NCBI GenBank assembly: GCA_946999645.1
Contig: CAMQDS010000003.1
Coordinates: 1 to 64,000 of the forward strand
Length of the DNA: 64,000 nt
From: an uncultured Bacteroidales bacterium
GTDB lineage: Bacteria; Bacteroidota; Bacteroidia; Bacteroidales; UBA932
Direction of reading: 5' to 3'
A program made the translations under genes and the position numbers. Positions 26,672 through 34,792 of this stretch are shown here, one piece after another; the stretch's first letter is position 1, and each line of letters starts with the position of its first letter. The notes under the pieces were generated by a model that made no database searches, was not told the origin of the DNA, and saw only the letters and a program-made list of their open reading frames with translations.

Positions 26672-27340
26672 CTATAATTTCCAATCTATTGCTGTTCTGC
26701 CTTTAAGGATAAGATAGTCATTAGCCTTTGAAAAATGCCTACATCCAAAAAAAGCCCCTCCAGCCAAGGGAGAAGGATGAGCAGCCTCCAATATAAGGTG
26801 ACGGGATGAATCAATAAGACCTTTTTTACTCTTAGCAAAATTGCCCCAGAGCATAAAAACCACATTAGAGCAATTATCTGATATACATTTAATTACAGCA
26901 TCTGTAAATTCCTGCCAACCTATATTTCTATGTGAAGCTGGTACTCCTGCACGCACTGTAAGTATTACATTCAACAACAAAACACCTTGTCTTGCCCAGC
27001 GTTCCAAATTAGGTTTTCCGCTCATCACTACACCAATATCACTTTCTATTTCTTTAAAAATATTTTTCAATGAAGGAGGTACGGCAACCTCATCAGGCAC
27101 CGAAAAAGACAACCCCATAGCCTGACCTGCACCATGATAAGGATCTTGTCCTAATATTACTACTTTAACGCTTTTTAGCGGTGTAAGTTCAAAGGCCCTA
27201 AATATATCTTTACCAGGAGGATATATAATTTTCCCTTCATCTTTTTCTTTATGTAAAAAACGCACTAAATCAGCAAAATATGGCTTTTCAAATTCGCTTT
27301 TCAGTACGTTCTTCCATTCCTCCTGAATATTAACATCCAT
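26672..27340 (-). CDS. ung: Uracil-DNA glycosylase, family 1
   Basis: A 222-residue base-excision repair enzyme removing uracil from DNA. The water-activating motif is GQDPYHG (Asp66). The uracil-binding motif is LLLNVILTV, and the DNA-intercalation loop is HPSPLAGGAFFGC, where the usual Ser-Ala after the leucine is Ala-Gly. Full length. The start codon shares one base with the lon stop (TAATG), so translation is probably coupled. Confidence 0.96.
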   Translation of the reverse strand: MDVNIQEEWKNVLKSEFEKPYFADLVRFLHKEKDEGKIIYPPGKDIFRAFELTPLKSVKVVILGQDPYHGAGQAMGLSFSVPDEVAVPPSLKNIFKEIESDIGVVMSGKPNLERWARQGVLLLNVILTVRAGVPASHRNIGWQEFTDAVIKCISDNCSNVVFMLWGNFAKSKKGLIDSSRHLILEAAHPSPLAGGAFFGCRHFSKANDYLILKGRTAIDWKL

Positions 27341-29751
27341 TATTCAAAAATATATCGGATCACGTCTTCAATTCTCTTCACATACACAAAGGTAAGACCT
27401 TTCACGTAAATATCCTTTATATCTTCTATATCTTTTCGATTGTCTTCACATATTACTATAGTAGTAACCCCAGCTCTTTTAGCAGCAAGTATTTTTTCCT
27501 TTATACCCCCAACTGGCAGTACACGACCGCGAAGTGTCATCTCCCCTGTCATTGCAATCCCATGTTTTACAGCTTGCCCCCTCAATGCTGATACCATAGA
27601 ACTCACCATAGTTATACCTGCAGAAGGTCCATCCTTAGGAACAGCCCCTTCAGGGACATGAACATGTATGTCCTTAGTTGCAAAAGTAGCACTATCCATT
27701 TTTGCTAATTCAGGATGAGCCTTAATATATTGATATGCTATAGTCGTGGATTCTTTCATGACATCACCAAGATTGCCAGTCATAGTAATTGCTCCTTTTC
27801 CATTACTTACCGACGTTTCTACGAAAAGTATTTCTCCTCCCATACTCGTCCAAGCAAGACCGGTTACTATACCAGGACCTTCATTTCCGTTTTGTTTATC
27901 ATGAAAGGCAACAGGAAGCCCCAAATATTCTTTCAAATGTTCTGGCTTTATAGTTGTCGGATAATCTTCTTCTAAGGCTATCTTTTTTGCTGTCACACGT
28001 GCAATCTTTGCAATTTGTTTTTCCAAGCCTCGAACACCAGACTCATGAGTGTATTTATCAATTATTTCTGTAAGGGCATCTTTGCTAATATGAAGCAACT
28101 TTTTGGAAATACCATGTTCTTCCAACTGTTTAGGAACCAAGAATTTTTTGGCTATCTCTTGTTTTTCCTCCTCAATATAGCCTGTCACATTAATCAATTC
28201 CATTCTATCAAGCAATGCTGGATGTATAGATGAAATAGAATTTGCAGTAGTAATAAATAAGACCTTAGACAGATCATAATCTATATCCAGATAGTTATCA
28301 TGGAAAGAAGTATTCTGTTCAGGATCAAGCACTTCAAGTAAAGCAGATGACGGATCTCCTTTGAAGTCATTATTCATCTTATCTATTTCATCCAAAACCA
28401 TAACAGGGTTGGATGTACCACAACGACTGATACCATTTAGAATACGTCCTGGGAGTGCACCGATATAGGTTTTACGATGACCTCTAATCTCAGCCTCATC
28501 ATGCATACCGCCAAGTGCAATCCTGACATATTTACGTCCGAGTGCTTTAGCAATAGACTTTCCAAGACTTGTCTTTCCCACTCCTGGAGGACCATAAAGG
28601 CAAAGTATAGGAGATTTCATATTACCTTTCAATTTAAGAACTGCAAGGTATTCTATTATTCTTTCTTTAACTTCGTCAAGTCCAAAATGATCTTTATCCA
28701 AGACTTTACGGGCAAACTTCAAATCCAATTTATCTTTAGATACCTTATTCCAAGGCAAATCCAACATAAACTGTAAATAATTGAGTTGTATACTGTAATC
28801 AGGCGAATTAGTATTATATCTTTCCAGACGGGCAAGTTCCTTTTCAAATATTTCTTTTACATTCTTTGGCCAATCCTTCTTTTCTGCTGCTTCCCGAAAC
28901 TTATTTATATCATCATCTTCTCCACCCATTCCAAGTTCTTCCTGAATAGTACGAAGTTGATTATTAAGATAATACTCCCTTTGTTGCTGATCAATTTCAG
29001 ATTTAACCTTTGAATTTATCTCTTTCTTAATATTAAGGAGTTCTACCTGTCTGTCCAAATACTTAAGCAAGAGCATAGCCCTATCCTTAATGTCAGACAA
29101 TTTCAGAAGTTCTATTTTATCAGCAATAGAATCAAGTTCTACAGTAGTAGCGATAAAATTGACAAGAAAATGAAAATCATCTATCTCATTCAGAGACTTA
29201 ACTACATCCTTAGGAGATAATGAGGCTGACTTTATTATAGTAGAAGCCTTTTCCTTAATTGCTTCCATTATTACAGGAATGTTATCATCTGAAGGATTAG
29301 GCAAAGTTTCTTCTGCATAAGTAACACTACCCTCAAGGTAAGGCTCAGTTGAAACTATATTATCCAGATGGAAACGATTAAAACCCTGTATCACAGCTGT
29401 TATAGAGCCGTCAGGCAGTTCAAAAGTCTTTATAACTTTTGCCAAAGTACCATACTCAGAAAAATCTTCTGTACGTTTAGGGTCTTCATCTTCAACATTA
29501 ATCTGAGGCACAGTTCCAATGAAAGTATTATCATTTTGAACCTGCTCAATAAGTCTCATGGATTTTTCACGGCCAATAGTTATAGGATATACCGTACCTG
29601 GAAAAATAATAGCATTTCTCAGTGCAAGAACTGGGACAACAGCAGGCAGGTCTTCCCCGTTGAACTTAATTGACTGATCTCCAGGGACTACAGATATTAT
29701 ATTCATACCCGAAGTTATCGGGGCAAAAAGGTCACTTGTATTTATCTTCAT
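27340..29751 (-). CDS. lon: ATP-dependent protease Lon
   Basis: An 803-residue AAA+ serine protease. The N-terminal substrate-recognition domain spans about residues 35-240 and a coiled coil about 240-310. The ATPase follows with Walker A GPPGVGKTSLG (about 390) and Walker B VMVLDEIDKM. The C-terminal peptidase has catalytic Ser in PKDGPSAG (about 710) and Lys in GGIKEKILAAKRAG (about 753). It degrades damaged and regulatory proteins in the cytoplasm. It heads the lon-ung-coaD-thioredoxin operon. A dyad in its leader may be a stress-control site. Confidence 0.97.
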   Translation of the reverse strand: MKINTSDLFAPITSGMNIISVVPGDQSIKFNGEDLPAVVPVLALRNAIIFPGTVYPITIGREKSMRLIEQVQNDNTFIGTVPQINVEDEDPKRTEDFSEYGTLAKVIKTFELPDGSITAVIQGFNRFHLDNIVSTEPYLEGSVTYAEETLPNPSDDNIPVIMEAIKEKASTIIKSASLSPKDVVKSLNEIDDFHFLVNFIATTVELDSIADKIELLKLSDIKDRAMLLLKYLDRQVELLNIKKEINSKVKSEIDQQQREYYLNNQLRTIQEELGMGGEDDDINKFREAAEKKDWPKNVKEIFEKELARLERYNTNSPDYSIQLNYLQFMLDLPWNKVSKDKLDLKFARKVLDKDHFGLDEVKERIIEYLAVLKLKGNMKSPILCLYGPPGVGKTSLGKSIAKALGRKYVRIALGGMHDEAEIRGHRKTYIGALPGRILNGISRCGTSNPVMVLDEIDKMNNDFKGDPSSALLEVLDPEQNTSFHDNYLDIDYDLSKVLFITTANSISSIHPALLDRMELINVTGYIEEEKQEIAKKFLVPKQLEEHGISKKLLHISKDALTEIIDKYTHESGVRGLEKQIAKIARVTAKKIALEEDYPTTIKPEHLKEYLGLPVAFHDKQNGNEGPGIVTGLAWTSMGGEILFVETSVSNGKGAITMTGNLGDVMKESTTIAYQYIKAHPELAKMDSATFATKDIHVHVPEGAVPKDGPSAGITMVSSMVSALRGQAVKHGIAMTGEMTLRGRVLPVGGIKEKILAAKRAGVTTIVICEDNRKDIEDIKDIYVKGLTFVYVKRIEDVIRYIFE

Positions 29752-29782
29752 TTCAATCTATATGTATAGGCATTATAGTATC

Positions 29783-29795
29783 TGCCAATTTGTCA
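29783..29795. promoter_or_regulatory. Imperfect dyad upstream of lon, possible stress operator
   Basis: TGCCAATTTGTCA is a 6-1-6 inverted repeat with one mismatch (TGCCAA against TGACAA), centred about 38 nt before the lon ATG. Being in front of a heat-shock-type protease gene it is a candidate operator. This is inference. Confidence 0.35.
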
Positions 29796-29912
29796 TTTTG
29801 CAAGGCAAATATTTCATCGGGCTTATATTGTCAATCTCTATGCCATTATTAAAACACAAAAATCAACAAATTTTGCTTTAGAAATACCTGCATATTGCAA
29901 ATTTGTAAGTTG

Positions 29913-29920
29913 CAAATATA
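29913..29920 (-). promoter_or_regulatory. -7 element, probable lon promoter
   Basis: Minus-strand TATATTTG with TTTC 19 bp upstream (one base off TTTG). The predicted start near 29907 would give lon a leader of about 155 nt containing the dyad. Confidence 0.4.
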
Positions 29921-30012
29921 AAGTAAAATGATAATACAAGAAATTTAATATTTCTTATGAAAAGGATTAAGTCATAAGTGTAACATTATCAACTAAAATA
30001 AGGATTAAACAT

Positions 30013-30043
30013 TTTGTTAATTGAAAAATAAAGACTATTTTTG
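30013..30043 (+). promoter_or_regulatory. Consensus promoter of the HU gene
   Basis: TTTG (30013-30016), exactly 19 bp, then TATTTTTG (30036-30043): a full match to the Bacteroidota housekeeping promoter. The predicted leader is about 40 nt. Confidence 0.85.
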
Positions 30044-30089
30044 CCCTCCAGTTTTATCCGAGAATAGTTTAAAATAAAAATATAATAAA

Positions 30090-30365
30090 ATGACAAAGGC
30101 AGAGATTGTAAATGAAGTTGCAAAAGCAACTGGTATCGAAAGAGTAGCGGTACAGAATGTAGTTGAAGCTTTTATGGAGAGTGTTAAAGGTTCAGTAGCC
30201 AAAGGCAACCCTGTATATCTCCGCGGATTTGGCAGCTTTATAGTTAAACATAGAGCTGAGAAAGCAGCAAGGAATATAACCAAGAATACTACAATGACTA
30301 TACCTGCTCACAATATTCCGGCTTTCAAACCGGCAAAGGTTTTCATTGCAGCTGTAAAGAAATAA
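30090..30365 (+). CDS. HU-family DNA-binding protein
   Basis: A 91-residue nucleoid protein of normal HU length. It starts MTKAEIVNEVAKATG, has the core GFGSF segment in YLRGFGSFIVK, and has a DNA-arm region RNITKNTTMTIPAHNIPAF ending in the conserved FKPAKVFIAAVK. It bends and compacts DNA as a dimer. It is driven by a full consensus promoter and lies 19 bp before the small basic ORF. Confidence 0.95.
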   Translation: MTKAEIVNEVAKATGIERVAVQNVVEAFMESVKGSVAKGNPVYLRGFGSFIVKHRAEKAARNITKNTTMTIPAHNIPAFKPAKVFIAAVKK

Positions 30366-30384
30366 ATCATAAAAATATTTTAAT

Positions 30385-30474
30385 ATGCCAAGTGGTAAAA
30401 AAAGAAAGAGACATAAGATGGCAACGCACAAACGTAAAAAACGTTTGCGCAAGAACAGACACAAGAAGAAGTAA
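30385..30474 (+). CDS. 29-residue basic protein, AURKAIP1/COX24 (mS38/bS22-like) type
   Basis: A very short frame of 29 codons: MPSGKKRKRHKMATHK at the start and RKKRLRKNRHKKK at the end. More than half of the residues are Lys or Arg. The K-R-x-K-M-x-x-H-K-x-K-K pattern is that of the AURKAIP1/COX24 C-terminal domain, the mS38 and bS22 small-subunit ribosomal proteins. I recall a near-identical peptide annotated in many Bacteroidota. It sits between HU and RNase G and ends at an intrinsic terminator. It probably binds rRNA in the 30S subunit; this is inference from family likeness. Confidence 0.8.
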   Translation: MPSGKKRKRHKMATHKRKKRLRKNRHKKK

Positions 30475-30517
30475 AAGTCCTTCGTGTCTGCCATTTTAGC
30501 AGTCTGCTAAGAGAGAG

Positions 30518-30550
30518 GGGCTGACCGGAGGGATTTCGGCAGCCCTTTTT
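30518..30550 (+). terminator. Intrinsic terminator after the HU/small-protein transcript
   Basis: Stem GGGCTG-A-CCG against CGGCAGCCC (one bulged A), an 8-9 nt loop, then TTTTT. A 15-nt palindrome (30496-30510) lies just upstream. It ends the HU operon 25 bp before the RNase G start. Confidence 0.85.
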
Positions 30551-30575
30551 AGTATTATACAATATTGATATTCTA

Positions 30576-32147
30576 ATGGAGTCTGAAAAGGAAGCTTTAA
30601 AAGATCTGATAGTTGATGTAACACCAACTGAAGTTCATATAGCTTTGATGGAAAACAACAAGCTCATTGAACTTAATAAAGAGTCAGGAACAGATCACAG
30701 TTTCGCGATCGGAGATGTCTACCTTGGAAAGGTAAAGAAAGTTATGCCAGCATTAAATGCTGCCTTTGTAGACATCGGCGATGAAAAAGAAGCCTTCATA
30801 CATTATTTGGACTTAGGTCTTTATTTTTATGCATTTGATGAGTTTGTAAATAAACTAAATCAAAACACAGATGCAAGGTCTGTATATTCAAATATAAAGA
30901 TTGGAGAACCGCTTGAAAAAGAGGGACATATAGAAAATGTCCTTAAAGTCGGTCAAAAAATAATTGTCCAAATTGTAAAAGAGCCTATTTCGACTAAGGG
31001 ATCAAGACTGACAGCCGAGATTTCATTAGCAGGACGTAATATTGTACTTCTACCTTTTGCACAAAAGGTTAGCGTATCCCAAAAAATTTCTTCAAAAGAG
31101 GAAAAGAAAAGACTTGAGACACTTGTAAGGAGCATACTTCCAAATAACTATGGTGCTATAATCAGAACTGCAGCAGAAGGCAAAAATGCAGTAATTCTGG
31201 TTTCTGAACTGAAAAGACTTTTGAGTAAATGGGAAGACTCCTGGAAAAAATTGTCACAAACCAAGGAAATAGGTCAACTCATAACAGAGTACAGCAAGAC
31301 GACAACAATCCTTCGTGATCTTCTAAATGATTCTTTTTCAAATATTTATGTAAACAATGAAAAAGAATTTGAAGACATAAGCAGATATGTTTCAGTTATT
31401 TCTCCAGAACAAGAGAAAATAGTCAAACTATATGACGGAAAGGAAAGCATATTTGACCATTTTGATATAACACGTCAAATCAAAAGTTCGTTCGGAAAAG
31501 TTGTACCTATAAAGCAAGGAGCATACCTTGTGATTGAGACAACAGAGGCATTAAATGTGATAGATGTAAACAGTGGCATCAGGGCAAAGACAAAAGAACA
31601 GGAAGAAAACACCTATGACGTAAACAGATATGCCGCAGAAGAAATAGCGAGGCAATTAAGACTCAGAGATATGGGTGGCATTGTAATCGTTGACTTCATC
31701 GACATGGATAAAGTTGAGCATAGAAATGAACTGTTCAAGTATATGGTATCACTTATGGAAAGCGATCGCGCCAAACATAATGTATTACCACTGACAAAAT
31801 TCGGACTTATGCAGATAACCCGACAAAGGGTAAGACCTGTAACTGAGATAAATACGTCTGAAGTATGTCCGACCTGTCATGGAACAGGGAAAATAGCCCC
31901 GAGTCTTGTTATAGATGAACAAATAGAAAGACGTCTATCATATTATGTAAAGGAACTTAAAGAAAAAGTCCTTATACTTAAAGTAAGTCCGATATTGGGA
32001 GCCTACCTTAGCAGAGGAATTTTCAATTCTTATCTAAGTAAATGGAAAAAGAAGTACAAATGTAAAATTCAACTTATAGAAGTAACGGATTTTACTGTTT
32101 TGCAAAATGAATTTTATAATGAAAAAGGGGATAAACTGGACAGTTAG
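30576..32147 (+). CDS. rng: Ribonuclease E/G family endoribonuclease
   Basis: A 523-residue RNase G-type enzyme that processes 16S rRNA and decays mRNA. The S1 domain spans about residues 40-140 (GDVYLGKVKKVMPALNAAFVDIG). Catalytic Asp residues lie in NVIDVNSG (about 330) and VIVDFIDMD (about 372), and the zinc-link motif is CPTCHGTG (about 432). It lacks the long C-terminal degradosome scaffold of E. coli RNase E. Its reading frame starts 25 bp after a terminator, so it needs its own promoter or read-through; I see no strong match. Confidence 0.94.
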   Translation: MESEKEALKDLIVDVTPTEVHIALMENNKLIELNKESGTDHSFAIGDVYLGKVKKVMPALNAAFVDIGDEKEAFIHYLDLGLYFYAFDEFVNKLNQNTDARSVYSNIKIGEPLEKEGHIENVLKVGQKIIVQIVKEPISTKGSRLTAEISLAGRNIVLLPFAQKVSVSQKISSKEEKKRLETLVRSILPNNYGAIIRTAAEGKNAVILVSELKRLLSKWEDSWKKLSQTKEIGQLITEYSKTTTILRDLLNDSFSNIYVNNEKEFEDISRYVSVISPEQEKIVKLYDGKESIFDHFDITRQIKSSFGKVVPIKQGAYLVIETTEALNVIDVNSGIRAKTKEQEENTYDVNRYAAEEIARQLRLRDMGGIVIVDFIDMDKVEHRNELFKYMVSLMESDRAKHNVLPLTKFGLMQITRQRVRPVTEINTSEVCPTCHGTGKIAPSLVIDEQIERRLSYYVKELKEKVLILKVSPILGAYLSRGIFNSYLSKWKKKYKCKIQLIEVTDFTVLQNEFYNEKGDKLDS

Positions 32148-32158
32148 TCCCCTTTTTT
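32122..32158. terminator. Bidirectional terminator between rng and rluD
   Basis: An AAAAAGGGG arm and a CCCCTTTTTT arm enclose a short inner dyad (AACT/AGTT). A/T tails on both sides serve rng on the plus strand and rluD on the minus strand. The left part overlaps the last codons of rng. Confidence 0.85.
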
Positions 32159-32163
32159 GCATC

Positions 32164-33279
32164 TTATTCTTCAGGCATATTTGAGGCATATCTACGCCAC
32201 TTTGCAAGCAATGCGAGCATATCATCTGGAAGTTCTGAATCAAAATATACTTTCTTTCCCGAACGCGGATGAACAAAGCCGAGAGTCTTTGCATGAAGAG
32301 CCTGACGAGGACATATTTCAAAGCAGTTTTGTATAAATTTTTTATACTTAGCATATATAGTACCTTTTCGTATCTCTGCCCCTCCATACCTGGCATCATT
32401 AAAAAGTGGATGACCTATGTGACTCATATGCACCCTTATCTGGTGAGTTCTTCCTGTTTCAAGCCGGCACTCAATAAGAGTAACAAACCCAAATCTTTCA
32501 ATAACTCTATAATGAGTAACTGCATGTTTTCCGCCTTCATTATCTGGATATACCTTAAAACGCAGTCTGTCATTAGGATCTCTACCTATATTGCCATCCA
32601 CCGTTCCTTCATCTTCACGTATATTTCCCCAAACCACAGCCATGTAAAGACGTTCTATAGAATGAACAAAAAATTGTTTTGCAAGATTGAGTTGAGATTC
32701 ATCATTTTTGGCAACAACAAGCAAACCAGATGTATCCATATCTATTCTATGCACCAAGACCCCCATACGTTCATCCCCAGAATCAGCATTTTGCTTTAAT
32801 TTCAAATGGTAAGCCAAAGCATTTACAAGAGTACCGTCAAAATGACCATGACCAGGATGAACAACCATACCTGCAGGCTTATTGACTATCAGAAAATCAT
32901 CATCCTCATAAACGATATTTAAAGGGATATTTTCAGGTAATACCTCAAAGCCATGCCTCTCATAAGGCATAACAAAGCGAATAACATCACCTGGACGCAC
33001 TATAAGATTAGCCTTTGCTAATTTATCATTTACCCGGACATATCCAGTCTTGATAGCCACCTGCACCCTATGACGTGAGGTATCTTCAAGATGACAAGCC
33101 ATATATTTATCTATCCGAAGTGGAGTCTGTCCAGCATCGACATTCATACGGAAATGTTCAAACATTCCCTGCTCTTCATCTGAAGCAGCTTCTTCTGCCC
33201 CTTCTTCTATTATAACATCTTTTCCGGCAACTACTTCTTCCAAATTGAAACTATCGTCCCTACTATTTTTATTTGCCAT
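32164..33279 (-). CDS. rluD: RluA/RluD-family 23S rRNA pseudouridine synthase
   Basis: A 371-residue enzyme. An S4 RNA-binding domain spans about residues 52-115 (RIDKYMACHLEDTSRHRVQ). The catalytic domain has Asp in VHRIDMDTSGLLVV (about 178-191) and the RTHQIRVHM motif (about 275). It modifies uridines of 23S rRNA, probably in helix 69. It has an acidic N-terminal extension of about 45 residues. It is the last gene of the LysE-PASTA-rluD operon, 2 bp after the PASTA gene. Confidence 0.93.
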   Translation of the reverse strand: MANKNSRDDSFNLEEVVAGKDVIIEEGAEEAASDEEQGMFEHFRMNVDAGQTPLRIDKYMACHLEDTSRHRVQVAIKTGYVRVNDKLAKANLIVRPGDVIRFVMPYERHGFEVLPENIPLNIVYEDDDFLIVNKPAGMVVHPGHGHFDGTLVNALAYHLKLKQNADSGDERMGVLVHRIDMDTSGLLVVAKNDESQLNLAKQFFVHSIERLYMAVVWGNIREDEGTVDGNIGRDPNDRLRFKVYPDNEGGKHAVTHYRVIERFGFVTLIECRLETGRTHQIRVHMSHIGHPLFNDARYGGAEIRKGTIYAKYKKFIQNCFEICPRQALHAKTLGFVHPRSGKKVYFDSELPDDMLALLAKWRRYASNMPEE

Positions 33280-33281
33280 AT

Positions 33282-34064
33282 TTATTTTACTGAAGCCGGA
33301 ATTTTGAGAGGATCTATACTTAAATATAAGGAAACATCAGACCCCATAACAATAGGCTCTTCTGAAGGAAGGGGTCCCTGACGATAAACAATTGCATCTA
33401 AAGAATCTGCATAATTTTTAACGCTCCCGTCAAAAACAAGACGGCTTACATTCAATGAGTAATTATGTACAACCTCCATAGCCCGCATAAACTTCATACC
33501 TGTCAGGTTTGGGATAACAGTATAACAGTCTTCAGGGTTTAGGCCAACAACTAAATCCACATTTGAGCCGCTCTCTATATATTTACCAGGTTTTATTGGC
33601 GCTTTCCTATATAATTGCTTTATAACATTATTTGTGGCAATATCACTGACATATATCAGGCGACCGATATTCAAACCTTTAGAAATAAGTTCTGCAGCAG
33701 CTTGCCTGGTTGAACAACCTACCAGGTTTGGCATCATTACTTTTTTAGGCTTAATAGAATTGATCACAACCCTTACCCTTCTCCCCTTCTTAACATTTGC
33801 ACCTGGTTTTGGATTTTGGCTGAATACAGCACCCTTTTTCATCTTTGGTACATATACAGAATCAGATACAAGAAGTTTAACCCCACTTTTATGAGCATTG
33901 CGATTTGCTTCAGGGATACTCATATTAGTAAAATCAGGAACTCTAATCTGACTTCCATGATGAGTAAAAAACCTCAACAGTATACTTGAAATAATAACAA
34001 GTAAAAGAATACTACCTAAGATTCCTAATATATTCTTTAAGTATTTGGATTTTTCAAAAGTCAT
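33282..34064 (-). CDS. Membrane protein with three PASTA domains
   Basis: A 260-residue protein. There is one transmembrane segment (about residues 13-35) after a short cytoplasmic tail, then three PASTA repeats (about 38-105, 106-175, 178-250). Each contains the pattern P(D/N)(F/L)xG or P-N-x-x-G followed by an A-x-x-x-L helix. The repeats should lie in the periplasm and may bind peptidoglycan. There is no kinase domain, unlike the PknB-type PASTA proteins. It is encoded between a LysE-type exporter and rluD, 1 and 2 bp apart, so it is tightly co-transcribed. Confidence 0.9.
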   Translation of the reverse strand: MTFEKSKYLKNILGILGSILLLVIISSILLRFFTHHGSQIRVPDFTNMSIPEANRNAHKSGVKLLVSDSVYVPKMKKGAVFSQNPKPGANVKKGRRVRVVINSIKPKKVMMPNLVGCSTRQAAAELISKGLNIGRLIYVSDIATNNVIKQLYRKAPIKPGKYIESGSNVDLVVGLNPEDCYTVIPNLTGMKFMRAMEVVHNYSLNVSRLVFDGSVKNYADSLDAIVYRQGPLPSEEPIVMGSDVSLYLSIDPLKIPASVK

Positions 34065-34065
34065 A

Positions 34066-34716
34066 TCATCTATACATTACCGGTAACCAAACAGAAATAA
34101 CCTTCATAAGGCCATCTGCCAACAAAACTATACCTAAAATCAATACTATAATTCCTGATATTCTATTTATCCATAGGAGTGTACTCAACTTAATTTTTTT
34201 CCCTAAATGACTGAAAAGCCATGAGAAAAAGAACCAATACACACCAGATCCCAAACTTAATGACAAAATAACAGGGGCAATAGAAAAATTATGTTCCTGA
34301 ACTTCGATATTAAAGAATGTAAAAAGTGTAAGAATCACGAGTATTGCACCTGGATTGGATATTCCCATAAATATGGCTTGAAGAAAATCCTTAATGGAGT
34401 ACGAATAGCCACTGTTCCCCTCAAGTTTTCTTAAAGGATCTTTAAATGTCATTGAAAGTCCCATTAGAATAACAACAATTCCCCCTACAATCAGGATATA
34501 AACAGTATTTTCGTAAATAAACTTTTCTGCAAGAGCAAGGGCAAAAATAGCTATAATAGCATACACAGTATCAACAAGTGTAGCCCCAAGTCCTGTAATA
34601 AAACCTGCCCTATGCCCTTCGCTAAAAGATTTTTGTAAAACAAGAATAGCAATCGGACCCAACGGAGCCGAAGCGCAAATTCCTATTATAAGACCCTTTA
34701 AAATATCAAGTAGCAT
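34066..34716 (-). CDS. LysE/RhtB-family exporter
   Basis: A 216-residue integral membrane protein with about six hydrophobic segments. The family start LLDILKGLIIGICASAPLGPIAILVLQ contains the PLGP motif. The second conserved part is GFITGLGATLVDTVYA, and FMGISNPGAIL lies at about 118. Members export amino acids or their analogues; the substrate here cannot be told. It leads the operon with the PASTA protein and rluD and is divergent from lnt. Confidence 0.88.
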   Translation of the reverse strand: MLLDILKGLIIGICASAPLGPIAILVLQKSFSEGHRAGFITGLGATLVDTVYAIIAIFALALAEKFIYENTVYILIVGGIVVILMGLSMTFKDPLRKLEGNSGYSYSIKDFLQAIFMGISNPGAILVILTLFTFFNIEVQEHNFSIAPVILSLSLGSGVYWFFFSWLFSHLGKKIKLSTLLWINRISGIIVLILGIVLLADGLMKVISVWLPVMYR

Positions 34717-34745
34717 ATATCAGTAATCGAGAATACAAATTCTCA

Positions 34746-34753
34746 CAAATATA
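34746..34753 (-). promoter_or_regulatory. -7 element for the LysE-PASTA-rluD operon
   Basis: Minus-strand TATATTTG, 30 bp upstream of the LysE-type gene. No TTTG is found at -33. Confidence 0.4.
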
Positions 34754-34766
34754 CTAAATTAATTTA

Positions 34767-34774
34767 TATCTTTG
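34767..34774 (+). promoter_or_regulatory. -7 element for lnt
   Basis: TATCTTTG followed by C fits TAnnTTTG. The predicted start is near 34780, 13 nt before the lnt ATG. It lies 13 bp from the opposite-strand element, so the two promoters may compete. Confidence 0.5.
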
Positions 34775-34792
34775 CCCGAATGAATTTTCAAT

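Larger units (their letters stand above)
29752..30089. other. Divergent lon/HU intergenic region, 338 bp
   Basis: No gene is seen. It holds a strong promoter for the HU gene, a likely lon promoter about 160 bp before lon, and a 13-bp dyad close to the lon start. Two copies of TTGCAAAT (near 29895 and 29911) form a direct repeat around the lon promoter. Confidence 0.6.

Noticed and set aside
32269..32799. 176-codon plus-strand frame inside rluD
   Set aside because: Antisense to the catalytic domain of rluD, with no recognisable domain.
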